Positions 16,821-25,294 of a stretch of 64,000 nt of DNA are shown one piece after another; position 1 is the stretch's first letter; each line of letters starts with the position of its first letter. Source of the DNA: Streptomyces sp. NBC_01481. GTDB taxonomy: Bacteria; Actinomycetota; Actinomycetes; Streptomycetales; Streptomycetaceae. The stretch is taken from assembly GCF_026339995.1 (NCBI RefSeq), contig NZ_JAPEPT010000001.1, positions 1 through 64,000 on the forward strand. Direction: 5' to 3'. Below the pieces are notes generated by a model. It was not told the DNA's origin. It saw only the letters and a list, made by a program, of their open reading frames with translations, and searched no databases. The position numbers were made by a program, and so were the translations under genes.

Positions 16821-17977
16821 CCACCGAAACCGCCGCCGCCCTGCGCCGGCACCTCGTTGAGCAACTCGTCGAGGAAGACCTGCTGCACGATCCAGAGTTG
16901 CGCCGCGCCGCCGAAACCGTTCCGCGCGAGACGTTCCTCGGCAGCGCGATCTACAAGCCGAGCGACCCGCCGGGTGTCACGGTGTGGACTCCTACACGCC
17001 GCGACGACGTCCCCGCCGACGAATGGCTGCGTCTCACCTACCAGAACACGACGTGGGTAACTCAGATCGACGGGGTGCTCGCCGAGGACGCTACCGACTC
17101 GGTCACCGGTGGCACCCCGACATCGTCCTCAACCCTCCCCGGGGTCATCCTTTGGATGATCGAGCAGGCCGGAACCGCCCGAGGTAAACGCGCCCTGATC
17201 ATCGGCGCCGGCACCGGTCTGTCAACCGCGTACGTCTGCGAGGTGCTCGGCGAGGACAACACGACCGCGATCGAGACCAACCCCGCCGCAGCCGAACGCG
17301 CCCGCAAGGCCCTGGCCGAAGCCGGATACGCCCCCACCCTCATCACAGGCGACGGGCTGCGCGGTCACCCCGAACGGGCCCCGTACGACATCGTGATCGC
17401 GTTCTGCTCCATGCGGCACATCCCTTACGGCCTGCTACGGCAGGTCAAGGAAGGCGGCACCGTCGTTGTCACACTCGCCGGCTGGGGATTCGGGCACGGC
17501 CTCGTGCGCCTCACCGTCGACGACCAGGGCGGAGCGTCCGGCCGCTTCCTGCCCGGATACACCTCGTTCATGATGGCCCGCACGCACGACCGGCCACCGC
17601 ACGGCCCCTTCGAGCTTCTGCCAGGCGAGCAACGGTCGAGCCGGATCGACCCCGCCGCTCTGGACGACTGGTCCGGCCGATTCGTCGCTCAGCTCGCCGC
17701 CCCCTCGGCCGAACGGCTCGGCCTGGGCGCCGAGCAGATCCTGCTCGACGTCGCGACCGGCTCACAGGCGCGCACGCGACCGGCGGAGAACGGCGAGGGG
17801 TGGACTGTGGTGCAGCGCGGCCCGCTCAAGCTGTGGGACGCGGTCGAGGACGCCGTCGAGGCGTGGCAGAACGCCGGCTCGCCGCACCTGTCGGAATTCG
17901 GTCTGACCATCACTCCCGACGCCCAACGCGTCTGGCTCGGCACCCCGGACGGGCCTAGCTGGCTCCTGCCCGTATGA
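16817..17977 (+). CDS. PIMT-like O-methyltransferase of the ATP-grasp peptide system
   Basis: ATG 16817 overlaps the ligase stop by 4 bp; 386 residues. The N-terminal half is a protein-L-isoaspartate O-methyltransferase-like Rossmann domain: RRAAETVPRETFLG, a SAM motif I (LIIGAGTGLSTAYV, about 124-137) and VAFCSMRHIP-like strand regions. The C-terminal half (about 230-386) is an extension typical of the 'methyltransferase, ATP-grasp peptide maturase system' family. In characterised relatives such enzymes methylate an Asp in the grafted peptide to form an aspartimide (fuscimiditide-type). I infer the same here. Confidence 0.88.
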   Translation: MTTETAAALRRHLVEQLVEEDLLHDPELRRAAETVPRETFLGSAIYKPSDPPGVTVWTPTRRDDVPADEWLRLTYQNTTWVTQIDGVLAEDATDSVTGGTPTSSSTLPGVILWMIEQAGTARGKRALIIGAGTGLSTAYVCEVLGEDNTTAIETNPAAAERARKALAEAGYAPTLITGDGLRGHPERAPYDIVIAFCSMRHIPYGLLRQVKEGGTVVVTLAGWGFGHGLVRLTVDDQGGASGRFLPGYTSFMMARTHDRPPHGPFELLPGEQRSSRIDPAALDDWSGRFVAQLAAPSAERLGLGAEQILLDVATGSQARTRPAENGEGWTVVQRGPLKLWDAVEDAVEAWQNAGSPHLSEFGLTITPDAQRVWLGTPDGPSWLLPV

Positions 17978-18145
17978 GCGCCCTTGGACGCTCAGCCACT
18001 TTTCCGGCCCGCCAGCGCTGTCCCCACAGGCTCGGCGGGCGACGCCGGCACCTACTCGGCTAAGCGGGCGATCCTGGTCGATTGGTCAGCCCAACTTGAC
18101 GCGGTGGGCAAGGGGCAGGGGGAGGCCACGCCTGCGGCTCAGCGG

Positions 18146-19855
18146 TCAGCGACGCCGCCCGGATACCTCGGGGCTGCGGGGGTGCGGGCGCTCTGCCGCT
18201 GGCTGGCGGGGCTGCGTCGCCAAGGGCCTGGCGGTACTGCGGGCTTGGGCGGCGCGGGCGCGGGCGCTGGGCGCTGGCCTCTGGGCGAGGCGGTTGATGC
18301 GCCAGGTCAGCGTTTTTGCCAGGGAGCGGGCGTCGTCCAGGGTGCGCTGGTTGGCGGCTTGCTGGAGGAGTTGTTGGGGGTTGTGGCCGGCAGTCTCGGC
18401 GTCGGTGAGGGCGGCGGCGAGGGCGTCGAAGGCGGGGTCGTCCAGGACCTGCTCCGCGTGTTCGGGCACGGTCTGCTGTATGTGGCGGATGTGCCGGTCG
18501 ACTTTGTGCTGGGGCGGTCGGCGCTGGGCGAGCGCGGCCAGAGGCTCGGCCGCGGCTTGTTCGTAGGCGGCTTGGAGGTTGATCACGGTCTGGCGGGAGG
18601 CGATGATCTGCTGCTCGTGGCGTCGTACGTCGTGCCAGCGTGCGGCGGCGATGACGGTGAGGAGGGCCGAGTCGAGGAACATCGCGAGGAGGGTGCCGTC
18701 CTTGGGGAGGGGTTCGCGGAGCATGGCCCGTACGGCGCCGCGCAGGGCGCGGGCGTGGCGGTGTTCGGCCTGGATGCGGGAGCGGGTGGCGCGTTCAAAC
18801 GTGGTTGCTGCCTTTCGGAGTTGGGTCCGGAGGGCCTGGGGCGCGAGGAGGGGGAGCGCGTCGAGGGCCTCGCCGAAGGCGGCGAGGTGGGCCTGGGCGG
18901 CCTCGTCGTCCGTTTGGTCGAGGTGGTGGGGGATGCGTTCAACGGCGGCGATGGCCTGGTGCCATGGGCTGGGCCTGCGCTGGCCCGGCCAGTCGTCGGG
19001 CTGGGAGTCGGTGGCTTCGAGGCGCTCTCGGATCTTGGGGAAGGACAGGTCCGGGGCGAGTTCGGAGCCGGAGTACCAGATCGGCTCGACTGCCCAGTTG
19101 GTATCGCCTTCGAGGGCGACCGTGTAGCCGCGTACGTCGCCGGATGGGAAGTGCTTGACGTCGACGAGGACGCCGTCGGTGTCGGTCAGCAGGCGGATGA
19201 ACTCCTGGGTGCTGGTGGCGGCGGCCACGGCGGTGCGGACGGTGGCGCGCAGGCGCTCGCGGGCGGTCCGGTCGTGGCCGGCGCGGCGGGCCTTTTCTTG
19301 TTCGGCGCGGGTCGGGCGCTTGGCGGCGGTGCGGTCGCCACGTACCACTTGGCGGAGGCCGTATTCCTTCTCGATGGTGGCGAGTTCGCGGTCGGCGGTC
19401 AGGTAGTCGTTCCAGTGGCGAGCGCTTCGTAGGTCGCCCCGGACTTTTGTGGCGGCGATGTGGATGTGGTCCGGCGCGTGGCGCACGGCGACCCAGCGGC
19501 AGCCGTCCGGGTCGCCTTCGGGCGCGATGCCGGTGGCCACGACGATGCGGCGGGCGATGTCTGCCCATTCCTCGTCGCTGAGGATGCGGTCGGTCTCGGC
19601 GGCGCGGATCGAGCAGTGCCACACGTGCTTCTCGGGGGCGCGGCCGAGCCGCCTGGCCTGCTTGACGTGCAGGTCGAGGTCGGCCACGAGGAGCTTCTTG
19701 GTGGCGTCGAGGTCGCCTGTGCGGCCGGGGTCGGGGGCGAAGCCGTCCCAGGAGGCGACCAGGTGGGGGTCGGTGTGGTCCTTGGCCTTCTTCGTGTCGA
19801 ACAGGTAGCGGATCAGGCCCGCGGTGTCCTTGCCGCTGCTGATCTTGGCGATCAT
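18146..19855 (-). CDS. Relaxase (MobA/VirD2-like) of a mobilizable element
   Basis: Start ATG 19855 (MIAKISSGKDTAGLIRYL) overlaps the mobC stop; 569 residues. The relaxase domain covers about 1-250: a short N-terminal Y-containing RYLF segment, KHVWHCSIRAAETD, and the metal-binding three-His motif RHAPDHIHIAATK (about 126-138). The C-terminal half is Ala/Arg/Gln-rich and helical. It nicks and covalently holds DNA at oriT for conjugative transfer. Without a visible TraB-type or type IV coupling gene, the element should rely on a helper. The last codons lie 170 bp from the graspetide methyltransferase, so these two loci are adjacent and convergent. Confidence 0.88.
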   Translation of the reverse strand: MIAKISSGKDTAGLIRYLFDTKKAKDHTDPHLVASWDGFAPDPGRTGDLDATKKLLVADLDLHVKQARRLGRAPEKHVWHCSIRAAETDRILSDEEWADIARRIVVATGIAPEGDPDGCRWVAVRHAPDHIHIAATKVRGDLRSARHWNDYLTADRELATIEKEYGLRQVVRGDRTAAKRPTRAEQEKARRAGHDRTARERLRATVRTAVAAATSTQEFIRLLTDTDGVLVDVKHFPSGDVRGYTVALEGDTNWAVEPIWYSGSELAPDLSFPKIRERLEATDSQPDDWPGQRRPSPWHQAIAAVERIPHHLDQTDDEAAQAHLAAFGEALDALPLLAPQALRTQLRKAATTFERATRSRIQAEHRHARALRGAVRAMLREPLPKDGTLLAMFLDSALLTVIAAARWHDVRRHEQQIIASRQTVINLQAAYEQAAAEPLAALAQRRPPQHKVDRHIRHIQQTVPEHAEQVLDDPAFDALAAALTDAETAGHNPQQLLQQAANQRTLDDARSLAKTLTWRINRLAQRPAPSARARAAQARSTARPLATQPRQPAAERPHPRSPEVSGRRR

Positions 19856-20502
19856 CGGGCTGCCTTCTTGGTGGCGGCCTGGTTCGCGGCTTGCGCGATG
19901 TCTTGGACGGCTGCGCGGACGGTGTCCAGGGTGTGGTCGGCCTGGGCGAGGAGGGCGGTGTCCCCAGGGTGTGGTTGGCCGCCGGAGTTGAGTTTCTTGG
20001 CGATCTGGTTGACGTTGCGGCCGATGTGGGCGACCTGGGAGCGCAGCGCGTTGAGTTCGTCGATGTAGTCGTCGATGGGGGTTCGCTGGTCGGCGAGGGT
20101 GAGGTCGCCGTCGACGTAGGCCATGACTGCGGTGCCGACGAGGTGGGCGCCGGCGACGTTCAGCGAGCGGGCCTGGGTGAGGATCTTGGTCTTCTCGTCG
20201 GCGCTGTAGCGTGCGTCGACGCGGTCTTTGCGCTGCTTCTCTTTGCGCTTGCGGCGGCGGGCGACGCGGTGGAAGGCGGCTTCGTCGGCGGCGCGCGGCA
20301 ACGGCAGCTCGGCGGCAGTGCCTGGCTTCTCTTGCTCGGGCACCCCCTGGTGCCCGAGCGCCTCTGCCACCCCCGGGGCGGAGGCTTCCGCGTTGGACCG
20401 GCCCTTGGACGGTCCAACGGGATACCTTGCTGCGCTGTCTGGGGCTGAGGTGAAGGGCATCTGCTGCTGAGCTGCGGGGAGCTCTTGGTGCTGTTCGTGC
20501 AT
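19852..20502 (-). CDS. MobC-like relaxosome accessory protein
   Basis: 216 residues from ATG 20502. A disordered N-terminus (about 1-80) leads to a basic region (RRRKRKEKQRKDRVDARYSA) and a ribbon-helix-helix-like fold followed by the MobC signature ELNALRSQVAHIGRNVNQIA (about 150-169). It would bind oriT and help the relaxase melt the nick site. It overlaps the relaxase gene by 4 bp (ATGA), which is the usual mob operon design. Confidence 0.85.
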   Translation of the reverse strand: MHEQHQELPAAQQQMPFTSAPDSAARYPVGPSKGRSNAEASAPGVAEALGHQGVPEQEKPGTAAELPLPRAADEAAFHRVARRRKRKEKQRKDRVDARYSADEKTKILTQARSLNVAGAHLVGTAVMAYVDGDLTLADQRTPIDDYIDELNALRSQVAHIGRNVNQIAKKLNSGGQPHPGDTALLAQADHTLDTVRAAVQDIAQAANQAATKKAAR

Positions 20503-20693
20503 GGGGTGTTTCTCCGGCGGTCAGGGGGCGGCGCTGTGTCACGTCCGTTGCGTCCGTCGCATGCCTGGTCAGCACAGGTACGGACACATGGGCAGGTACG
20601 GAGAAGTGCGTCCCGGTGAGAACGTCCGTCCCCGCGCTGACCTGCGCGGGGATGGACGCGACGCAGTGATACGGATCCAGAGGGGGAGGCGGG
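20503..20693. other. Candidate oriT region upstream of mobC
   Basis: This 190-bp non-coding gap precedes the mobC-relaxase operon, where oriT usually lies. It contains a hairpin with 13-nt arms and one mismatch (20624-20636 with 20645-20657, 8-nt loop) and direct words GTCCGT/CGTCCGT at 20539 and 20623. No nick consensus known to me can be pinned down. The region also carries the mob promoter. Confidence 0.4.
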
Positions 20694-22373
20694 TTAGCGG
20701 GCGTGATTGGGTCCGGCGGGGCCGCCGGGCGGGCCGATGGGCAACGAACCCGCCGGAGTGGTCGGTGGCTTGCCCTGGGCTGGGCGTGCGGGCGTGGCGT
20801 CGTGCGCCGCCTCGGCGAGGCCGGGGCAGTGGCGGGCCCAGGCGTCGAGGAACCGGTTACGGGCGTACGCCTTGGCCTGCCTGCCCTTGTTGAAACGGTA
20901 GTTGGCGGAGCCGATGCCGAAGTCCCGGAGCATGTTGCCCAGGTGGTAGGCGTTGAGCCCCTTGGTGCCGTACTCCGCCCACGGGGCATCGGCGTCCTGG
21001 AGCAGGGCGGCGACCAGGTCCTGGGTGGACAGGGCCTCGAGGTTGCCGTGTGCCTCGAAGACGCGGTGGATGTCGCGCAGCAGTCGTGTCTTCAGGCTGG
21101 TCTGCTCGTCCTGGACAGCCTCGTGCCGGGTCATGGCCACGCAGGCCGCACGGGCGTGCGCGGGCCAGTAGCCTCCGGCCAGGTCGGCGATGATCACCAG
21201 CGGTTCCCAGGTGTCCGCCGCCCGGTCCTCCACCGGCATCGCCGGCACCATACGGGCAGCGGTGCCGCGCAGCGGTCCCAGCCAGGCGGCCAGCCGGTCA
21301 CGCAGCGCATTGAGTTCGGGCACCGAGTACCGCGAACGGAACGGGGCGACCTTCTCGCCGGGCTTGCGCTTCTGCATCCGCAGCACGACCGCCCGGTCCA
21401 TGATCGTGTCTGGCAGGTCGCCAATGCCCGCGAGCGCGGCCATGGCGAAGGTGGGGTATGGGGTGGGCTTGTGCTCGGGTCCGGAGATACGCCAGGCGGG
21501 CCGGTTGCGCTGGTGTCCGGCGTTCAGCAGGCCGCGCAGGTCCTCCTTGTCGCCCGCCTTGGGGCCGAAGATGGTGTCGGCCTCGTCCACCAGCAGGGTG
21601 GGCGGGTTCTTGCCGATGACGCGGAAGATGACCGCCGGGGAGGTGTTCACCGTCATCATCGGCTTGTGCACCGTCTCGTGCAGCACGTCCAAGACGCGGG
21701 ACTTGCCGCAGCCCTTCGTCGGGCTCACCACCGCCAGGCGGGGCGCGTGCTGCAGAGCTGTCTGGATGTGCGTGGCCGCCACCCACAGCGTGACTGCGGT
21801 CAGTGCCTCCTCGCTTGGCAGCACCACGTACTTGCCGATCGCAGCCCGCAACTCATCCAGCAATTCCGCACCCTCACCGGAACCCTCCATGCGGTCAGCC
21901 GGTCCCCGAGGAGGCCGGGAGCCGGTCCCGTGATCCGGTCCCCGTGAGTCGACGGGACCGGTCCCGTTCTGCTGGGCGGTCCCCGTCACGGGATTGCCGG
22001 TCCCCAGCGGTCGGTGGGGACCGTGACCACGGTCCCCATTGCGGTCCCCTGGTGTAACGGACTCCTCTTGGGGACCGGTCCCAGCTTCCACGGCGTTGGC
22101 CTGCGGGTTTCCACGGGATGTGGATTTGGGGACCGTGACCTGCGGGGATCGAGCACTGGGCACGTCGCGGGGACGGTCCCCAACCGCAGCCGTGTCAGCG
22201 GGAGGCTGGGGACCGTGTGCGTCCGCATCAGCCGATTGCTCGGCGGTCCCCGATGCGGGGGACTGCGTGTCCGTCAGGTTCCCGCGGTGCCAGGGGATGC
22301 CTTCGCCGGGGACCGCGGGAGTGGGCCAGCCGATGGGAGATGTGTTCGTGGTGGGGGACGTAGAGTCCTCCAT
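20694..22373 (-). CDS. DUF3631-type ATPase of an integrative element
   Basis: ATG 22373, with GAGAGG upstream on the minus strand, gives 559 residues. Residues 1-160 are low-complexity Gly/Pro/Thr and coincide with a dense DNA repeat array. From about 165 the protein is a P-loop ATPase: Walker A SPTKGCGKSR (about 217-226), Walker B TLLVDEADTIF (about 260-270), an Arg-rich sensor stretch (MDRAVVLRMQKRKPGEK) and a DUF3631 C-terminal part (LLRDIHRVFEAHGN, STQDLVAALLQD). Such proteins occur in Streptomyces plasmids and integrative elements and are thought to act as primase- or helicase-like replication proteins. The role in initiation is inference. Confidence 0.85.
   Translation of the reverse strand: MEDSTSPTTNTSPIGWPTPAVPGEGIPWHRGNLTDTQSPASGTAEQSADADAHGPQPPADTAAVGDRPRDVPSARSPQVTVPKSTSRGNPQANAVEAGTGPQEESVTPGDRNGDRGHGPHRPLGTGNPVTGTAQQNGTGPVDSRGPDHGTGSRPPRGPADRMEGSGEGAELLDELRAAIGKYVVLPSEEALTAVTLWVAATHIQTALQHAPRLAVVSPTKGCGKSRVLDVLHETVHKPMMTVNTSPAVIFRVIGKNPPTLLVDEADTIFGPKAGDKEDLRGLLNAGHQRNRPAWRISGPEHKPTPYPTFAMAALAGIGDLPDTIMDRAVVLRMQKRKPGEKVAPFRSRYSVPELNALRDRLAAWLGPLRGTAARMVPAMPVEDRAADTWEPLVIIADLAGGYWPAHARAACVAMTRHEAVQDEQTSLKTRLLRDIHRVFEAHGNLEALSTQDLVAALLQDADAPWAEYGTKGLNAYHLGNMLRDFGIGSANYRFNKGRQAKAYARNRFLDAWARHCPGLAEAAHDATPARPAQGKPPTTPAGSLPIGPPGGPAGPNHAR
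21900..22315. repeat. Iteron-like array of CGGTCCCC / GGGGACCG octamers
   Basis: At least a dozen exact copies of CGGTCCCC or its complement, plus CGGTCCCG and heptamer variants, occur in about 415 bp: 21900, 21923 (CCCG variant), 21936, 21953-21966 (palindrome CGGGACCGGTCCCG), 21977, 21998, 22016, 22030, 22042, 22070-22082 (palindrome), 22128, 22174, 22208, 22244 and 22308. They appear in both orientations and in all three codon phases of the DUF3631 gene, so DNA-level selection, not the protein, explains them. I infer a protein-binding array, such as a replication origin, partition or regulatory site. Confidence 0.75.
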
Positions 22374-22521
22374 AGGCGTTCCTCTCCGGTGAGAGGCAGG
22401 ACGGGCAAGGTCCCGCCCCTCACCAGCTCGTTCGTTCAGGGATGGGCACTCGGCAGGGGGAGTCTTTGGCCCTCGGTGTTGGCTCGCCGGGGGCCGTTTC
22501 GCTGTCCGCGTCAGGCGCGGG

Positions 22522-22755
22522 TCAGGCCGTGAGGTCGTACGACGTCTGGGCGTCCAGCCACGCGTCCACCTCGTGCCAGCGGTAGCGCAGGTGACGGCCG
22601 ACCTTGTGGACGCTGGGGCCGGTGCCCCGGTACTTCCATTGGTAGAGCGTCTTCACCGGCACCCCGAGGTACGCGGCCACGTCGGCGGGGGTGGCGAGCT
22701 GGTCACGCTCGGCGCCAGCAAGGCGCGGGGAGTGGTTTGGCAATGAGGTTTCCAT
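22522..22755 (-). CDS. Excisionase-like helix-turn-helix protein
   Basis: Start ATG 22755 (METSLPNH) gives 77 residues; a longer frame to 22821 is less likely. The core reads LATPADVAAYLGVPVKTLYQ, WKYRGTGPSVHKVGRHLRYR and EVDAWLDAQ, the MerR-like winged HTH of AlpA/excisionase-type proteins (HTH_17). Such proteins direct integrase toward excision or act as regulators. It precedes the DUF3631 gene on the same strand. Confidence 0.82.
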   Translation of the reverse strand: METSLPNHSPRLAGAERDQLATPADVAAYLGVPVKTLYQWKYRGTGPSVHKVGRHLRYRWHEVDAWLDAQTSYDLTA

Positions 22756-23221
22756 ATCGGGATCGGGGTTTTGGATGGCAGGCTTGGGCAACACGGCCAC
22801 ACCATCCAGGGAAAGGTGCAAGGCTGGTTTTGAATGTCTGGGCTACTTCTCTCGGCGTGGCCGGGGAAGACCAAAACAGTAAGGGCGGATCCCCGGTTGC
22901 CGAAATCGCTCCCGCGGATGCCGAAATATTCTGCGGCGAAGCGACCGGCAGAGGGGTCGGAATCCGGTACCTCCGCAGCTCAGAGGTGTCGCCTGGCAGC
23001 CAGGAGTGACGCGGCCAATCAACCGGACATCGCACCCAATAGCTACTCAAATCGCCCAGCTCTGGGGTGTGGAGGGAAGGTAGCACGGCCTTCTCAGTGA
23101 AAAGACTCGCGATGTCCCGGAATTCGATGAGACGAACACCACTTCGCCCCGGAAAGGCTTTTGTAGAGTTTAAGAACTAACTCTTGCCATGGTGCCCGGA
23201 TGCAAGTTACAGATATCTGTC
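22756..23221. promoter_or_regulatory. Divergent regulatory gap of the integrative element
   Basis: This 466-bp non-coding stretch separates the left-going excisionase/mob genes from the right-going XRE/integrase genes and must carry both promoters. The palindrome-like GAGTTTAAGAACTAACTC at 23167-23184 is a candidate operator near the XRE gene. Local GC is slightly lower than in the flanking genes. Confidence 0.4.
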
Positions 23222-23503
23222 ATGGCAACCCGACCTATCGAAATAGGCCCCGTCGGCCTCCACACCGCCCGCGCCATCGAGTACCTACGCCTCGTGCGCG
23301 GCCTGACCCAGCACCAACTCGCCGCCCACTGCACCGCACTGGGCCGCCCGATGGCCAACACCGCCCTCAGCCGCACCGAGCGCGCCCGCCGTCGCTGCGA
23401 CGTAGATGACCTCGTCGCCCTCGCTACCGCGCTCGGCGTTCCTCCCGCGACCCTGCTCCTGCCGCTCCCGTCGGTGTCCGGTGACGACCGGAGGGGGTGC
23501 TAG
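23222..23503 (+). CDS. XRE-family regulator upstream of the integrase
   Basis: ATG 23222 gives 93 residues. The helix-turn-helix is LRLVRGLTQHQLAAHCTALG followed by NTALSRTERARR and DDLVALATALGVPPATLLLP (about 16-80), a full-length small Cro/C1-type repressor. The stop TAG is immediately followed by the TTG start of the integrase, so they form an operon. It probably represses integrase and transfer genes. Confidence 0.82.
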   Translation: MATRPIEIGPVGLHTARAIEYLRLVRGLTQHQLAAHCTALGRPMANTALSRTERARRRCDVDDLVALATALGVPPATLLLPLPSVSGDDRRGC

Positions 23504-24742
23504 TTGGCGCGGGTCTGGATTGAGGACCGCATAGGGCACGCGGCGTATGTGCGGGCCGCGGCGGAAGCCAAGCGGGCGGGCCGTACGCCACCGGGGCGCT
23601 ACCGCGTGCGCTGGTATGGCCCCGACGGTAAGCCGAAGATGAAGACCTTCGCCCGCAAGGTCGACGCCGAGGCGGATCGGACGAAGATGGAGTCCCGCCT
23701 TAACGACGGCTCCTACCGTGATCCGGCTGCCGCGCGGGCGAAGTTCGCAGAGGTAGCGGAGTCCTGGCTGGCCGCGCAGCTCCATCTCAAGCGTTCAACC
23801 CGAGGCCGCTATCGCGGTGTTCTCGACGTCCACGTGATCCCCAAGTGGGGCACCACCCCACTGGACCGCATCCAATTCGAGGACATCGCCGAGTGGCTCG
23901 CGGACCTGCTCTCCGGCGAGGCGAATGGCGGCAGGAAGCTGAGCCCTCGGTCTGTCCGCAAGGCGTACGTCGTCCTCAGCCGCGTTCTCGGCTACGCGGT
24001 CAAGGCTCGTCGGCTGGCCGTCAATCCGGCTGTCGGCGTGCCCCTGCCCAAGGCGATGCCGGCTGACCACGTGTACCTCGACGACATGCAGGTCGACGCG
24101 CTGGCCAACGCGTCCGGCGCCTACCGTGTGTTCATCCTCCTGCTGGCCTACACCGGCCTGCGCTGGGGCGAGGCATCCGCACTGAAGGTGGGCCGCGTGG
24201 ACCTGGATGCCTGCCGGGCGCACATCGTCGAGGCGTACGCCGAGGACAACGGCAAGCTCTACCTCGACACCCCCAAGAACCACGAGCGCCGGTCGGTACC
24301 GATCCCGCGGTTCCTGGCAGAGGAGTTGAAGCCCCACGTCCAGGGGCGGGGAGATGAGGAGTTGCTCTTCACTGCTCCGCAGGGCGGACCGCTACGGGCC
24401 CGCAACTTCCGTCAGCGGTTCTTCGCGCCAGCGGTCGTGAAGGCCGGGCTGGGACACCTCAAGGTCACCCCTCACAAGCTGCGCCATGCGGCGGCCTCGC
24501 TCGCCATCGCCAGCGGCGCGGACGTCAACGTCGTACAGACGATGCTGGGCCACAAGTCCGCGACGCTGACCCTGGACACGTACGGGCACCTCTTCCCGGA
24601 CCGCCTGGACGAGGTCTCGAAGAAGATGCACAAGCGCCGTGCCAAGCAGCTGGCCAAGGCGAAGGCCAATCTGGAGAAGGCGGAGCGGAAGGCCCGTGAG
24701 GCCGCCGAGGCGGTGGCCACTCTGGAGGAAGACGCCGCGTGA
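23504..24742 (+). CDS. int: Tyrosine-type integrase
   Basis: TTG 23504, adjoining the XRE stop, has GGAGGGGG 15 nt upstream; 412 residues. It has an N-terminal AP2-like arm-binding part (VRWYGPDGKPKMKTFARK), a SAM-like core-binding domain (about 70-180) and a catalytic domain with Arg220 (YTGLRWGEAS), His324-x-x-Arg327 (HKLRHAAAS), His350 (LGHKSA) and nucleophile Tyr360 (LDTYGHLFPD). All residues are present, so it should be active. The tRNA-Arg(CCU) gene 550 bp downstream, with its 3' end facing the integrase, is the likely attachment site. Confidence 0.93.
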   Translation: MARVWIEDRIGHAAYVRAAAEAKRAGRTPPGRYRVRWYGPDGKPKMKTFARKVDAEADRTKMESRLNDGSYRDPAAARAKFAEVAESWLAAQLHLKRSTRGRYRGVLDVHVIPKWGTTPLDRIQFEDIAEWLADLLSGEANGGRKLSPRSVRKAYVVLSRVLGYAVKARRLAVNPAVGVPLPKAMPADHVYLDDMQVDALANASGAYRVFILLLAYTGLRWGEASALKVGRVDLDACRAHIVEAYAEDNGKLYLDTPKNHERRSVPIPRFLAEELKPHVQGRGDEELLFTAPQGGPLRARNFRQRFFAPAVVKAGLGHLKVTPHKLRHAAASLAIASGADVNVVQTMLGHKSATLTLDTYGHLFPDRLDEVSKKMHKRRAKQLAKAKANLEKAERKAREAAEAVATLEEDAA

Positions 24743-24779
24743 TGTGTGCTTGATCCGTGCCGGGGAGTCGCAACGGAAG

Positions 24780-24820
24780 GGGGCTACCCCAGCGCACTGA
24801 CGCGGTGGGGTAGCCCCTTG
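24780..24820 (+). terminator. Integrase terminator
   Basis: A 16-bp stem (24780-24795 pairing with 24802-24817, one mismatch) and a 6-nt loop, followed by TTG, begins 38 bp after the integrase stop. It also ends transcription of the convergent gene at 24834. Confidence 0.8.
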
Positions 24821-24833
24821 CGTCTCCCTCGGA

Positions 24834-25181
24834 TCAGGTCAGTCGCGGCCGACCGCCTTCCTCCCGAGCCCGGTCAATTGCAGCAGCGGCCGCATCCCCA
24901 GCCAACCGCTCGATCCCCTCGGGCACCTCGCGCTCGTCGAGGACGAAGAGCCTCCCGCCGACGAGGTGCGTGGTCGTCTTCCAGCCGAGACGCCCTCCCG
25001 CCTCCCTGGCGGCACGCAGGACGTCCTTGAGCTCGCCCATCTCCGCAAGATCGTCAGCGCCGAGGATCAGCTGCCCGTAGTAGCCCTCGTACTCCGGCTT
25101 CAGGGTGGCCCGCATCAGCGACTCAAGCCGGTCGACCAGCTTCTCGTAGCGGCGCCGGGCCAGCTCGTCATTCGCGGGCAT
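24834..25181 (-). CDS. Hypothetical protein between integrase and tRNA-Arg
   Basis: The frame from ATG 25181 encodes 115 soluble residues: DELARRRYEKLVDRLESLMR, EYEGYYGQLILGADDLAEMG, then KDVLRAAREAGGRLGWKT. The first half looks helical, the second alpha/beta. I recognise no named domain. It lies between integrase and attachment-site tRNA, so it is probably part of the element, but a chromosomal origin is possible. Confidence 0.6.
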   Translation of the reverse strand: MPANDELARRRYEKLVDRLESLMRATLKPEYEGYYGQLILGADDLAEMGELKDVLRAAREAGGRLGWKTTTHLVGGRLFVLDEREVPEGIERLAGDAAAAAIDRAREEGGRPRLT

Positions 25182-25244
25182 CTCGCACAGCTCCCCACCG
25201 CTGCCCGCAGCCGCATGTGTGCCAAATGTGTGCTGCGAGTACGA

Positions 25245-25275
25245 AGGCCCTCCCGTCCGCCGGACGGAAGGGCCT
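25245..25275 (-). terminator. Hairpin downstream of tRNA-Arg
   Basis: AGGCCCT plus CCGTCC pairs with GGACGG and AGGGCCT with a one-base bulge, just beyond the tRNA 3' end on the minus strand. Confidence 0.6.
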
Positions 25276-25294
25276 CTGACTAGGTGTTTCTCTG

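Noticed and set aside
17984..19432. Long plus-strand open frame of about 480 codons opposite the relaxase gene
   Set aside because: It is antisense to a relaxase with clear motifs; its Gly/Val/Glu-rich composition is what high-GC antisense frames give.
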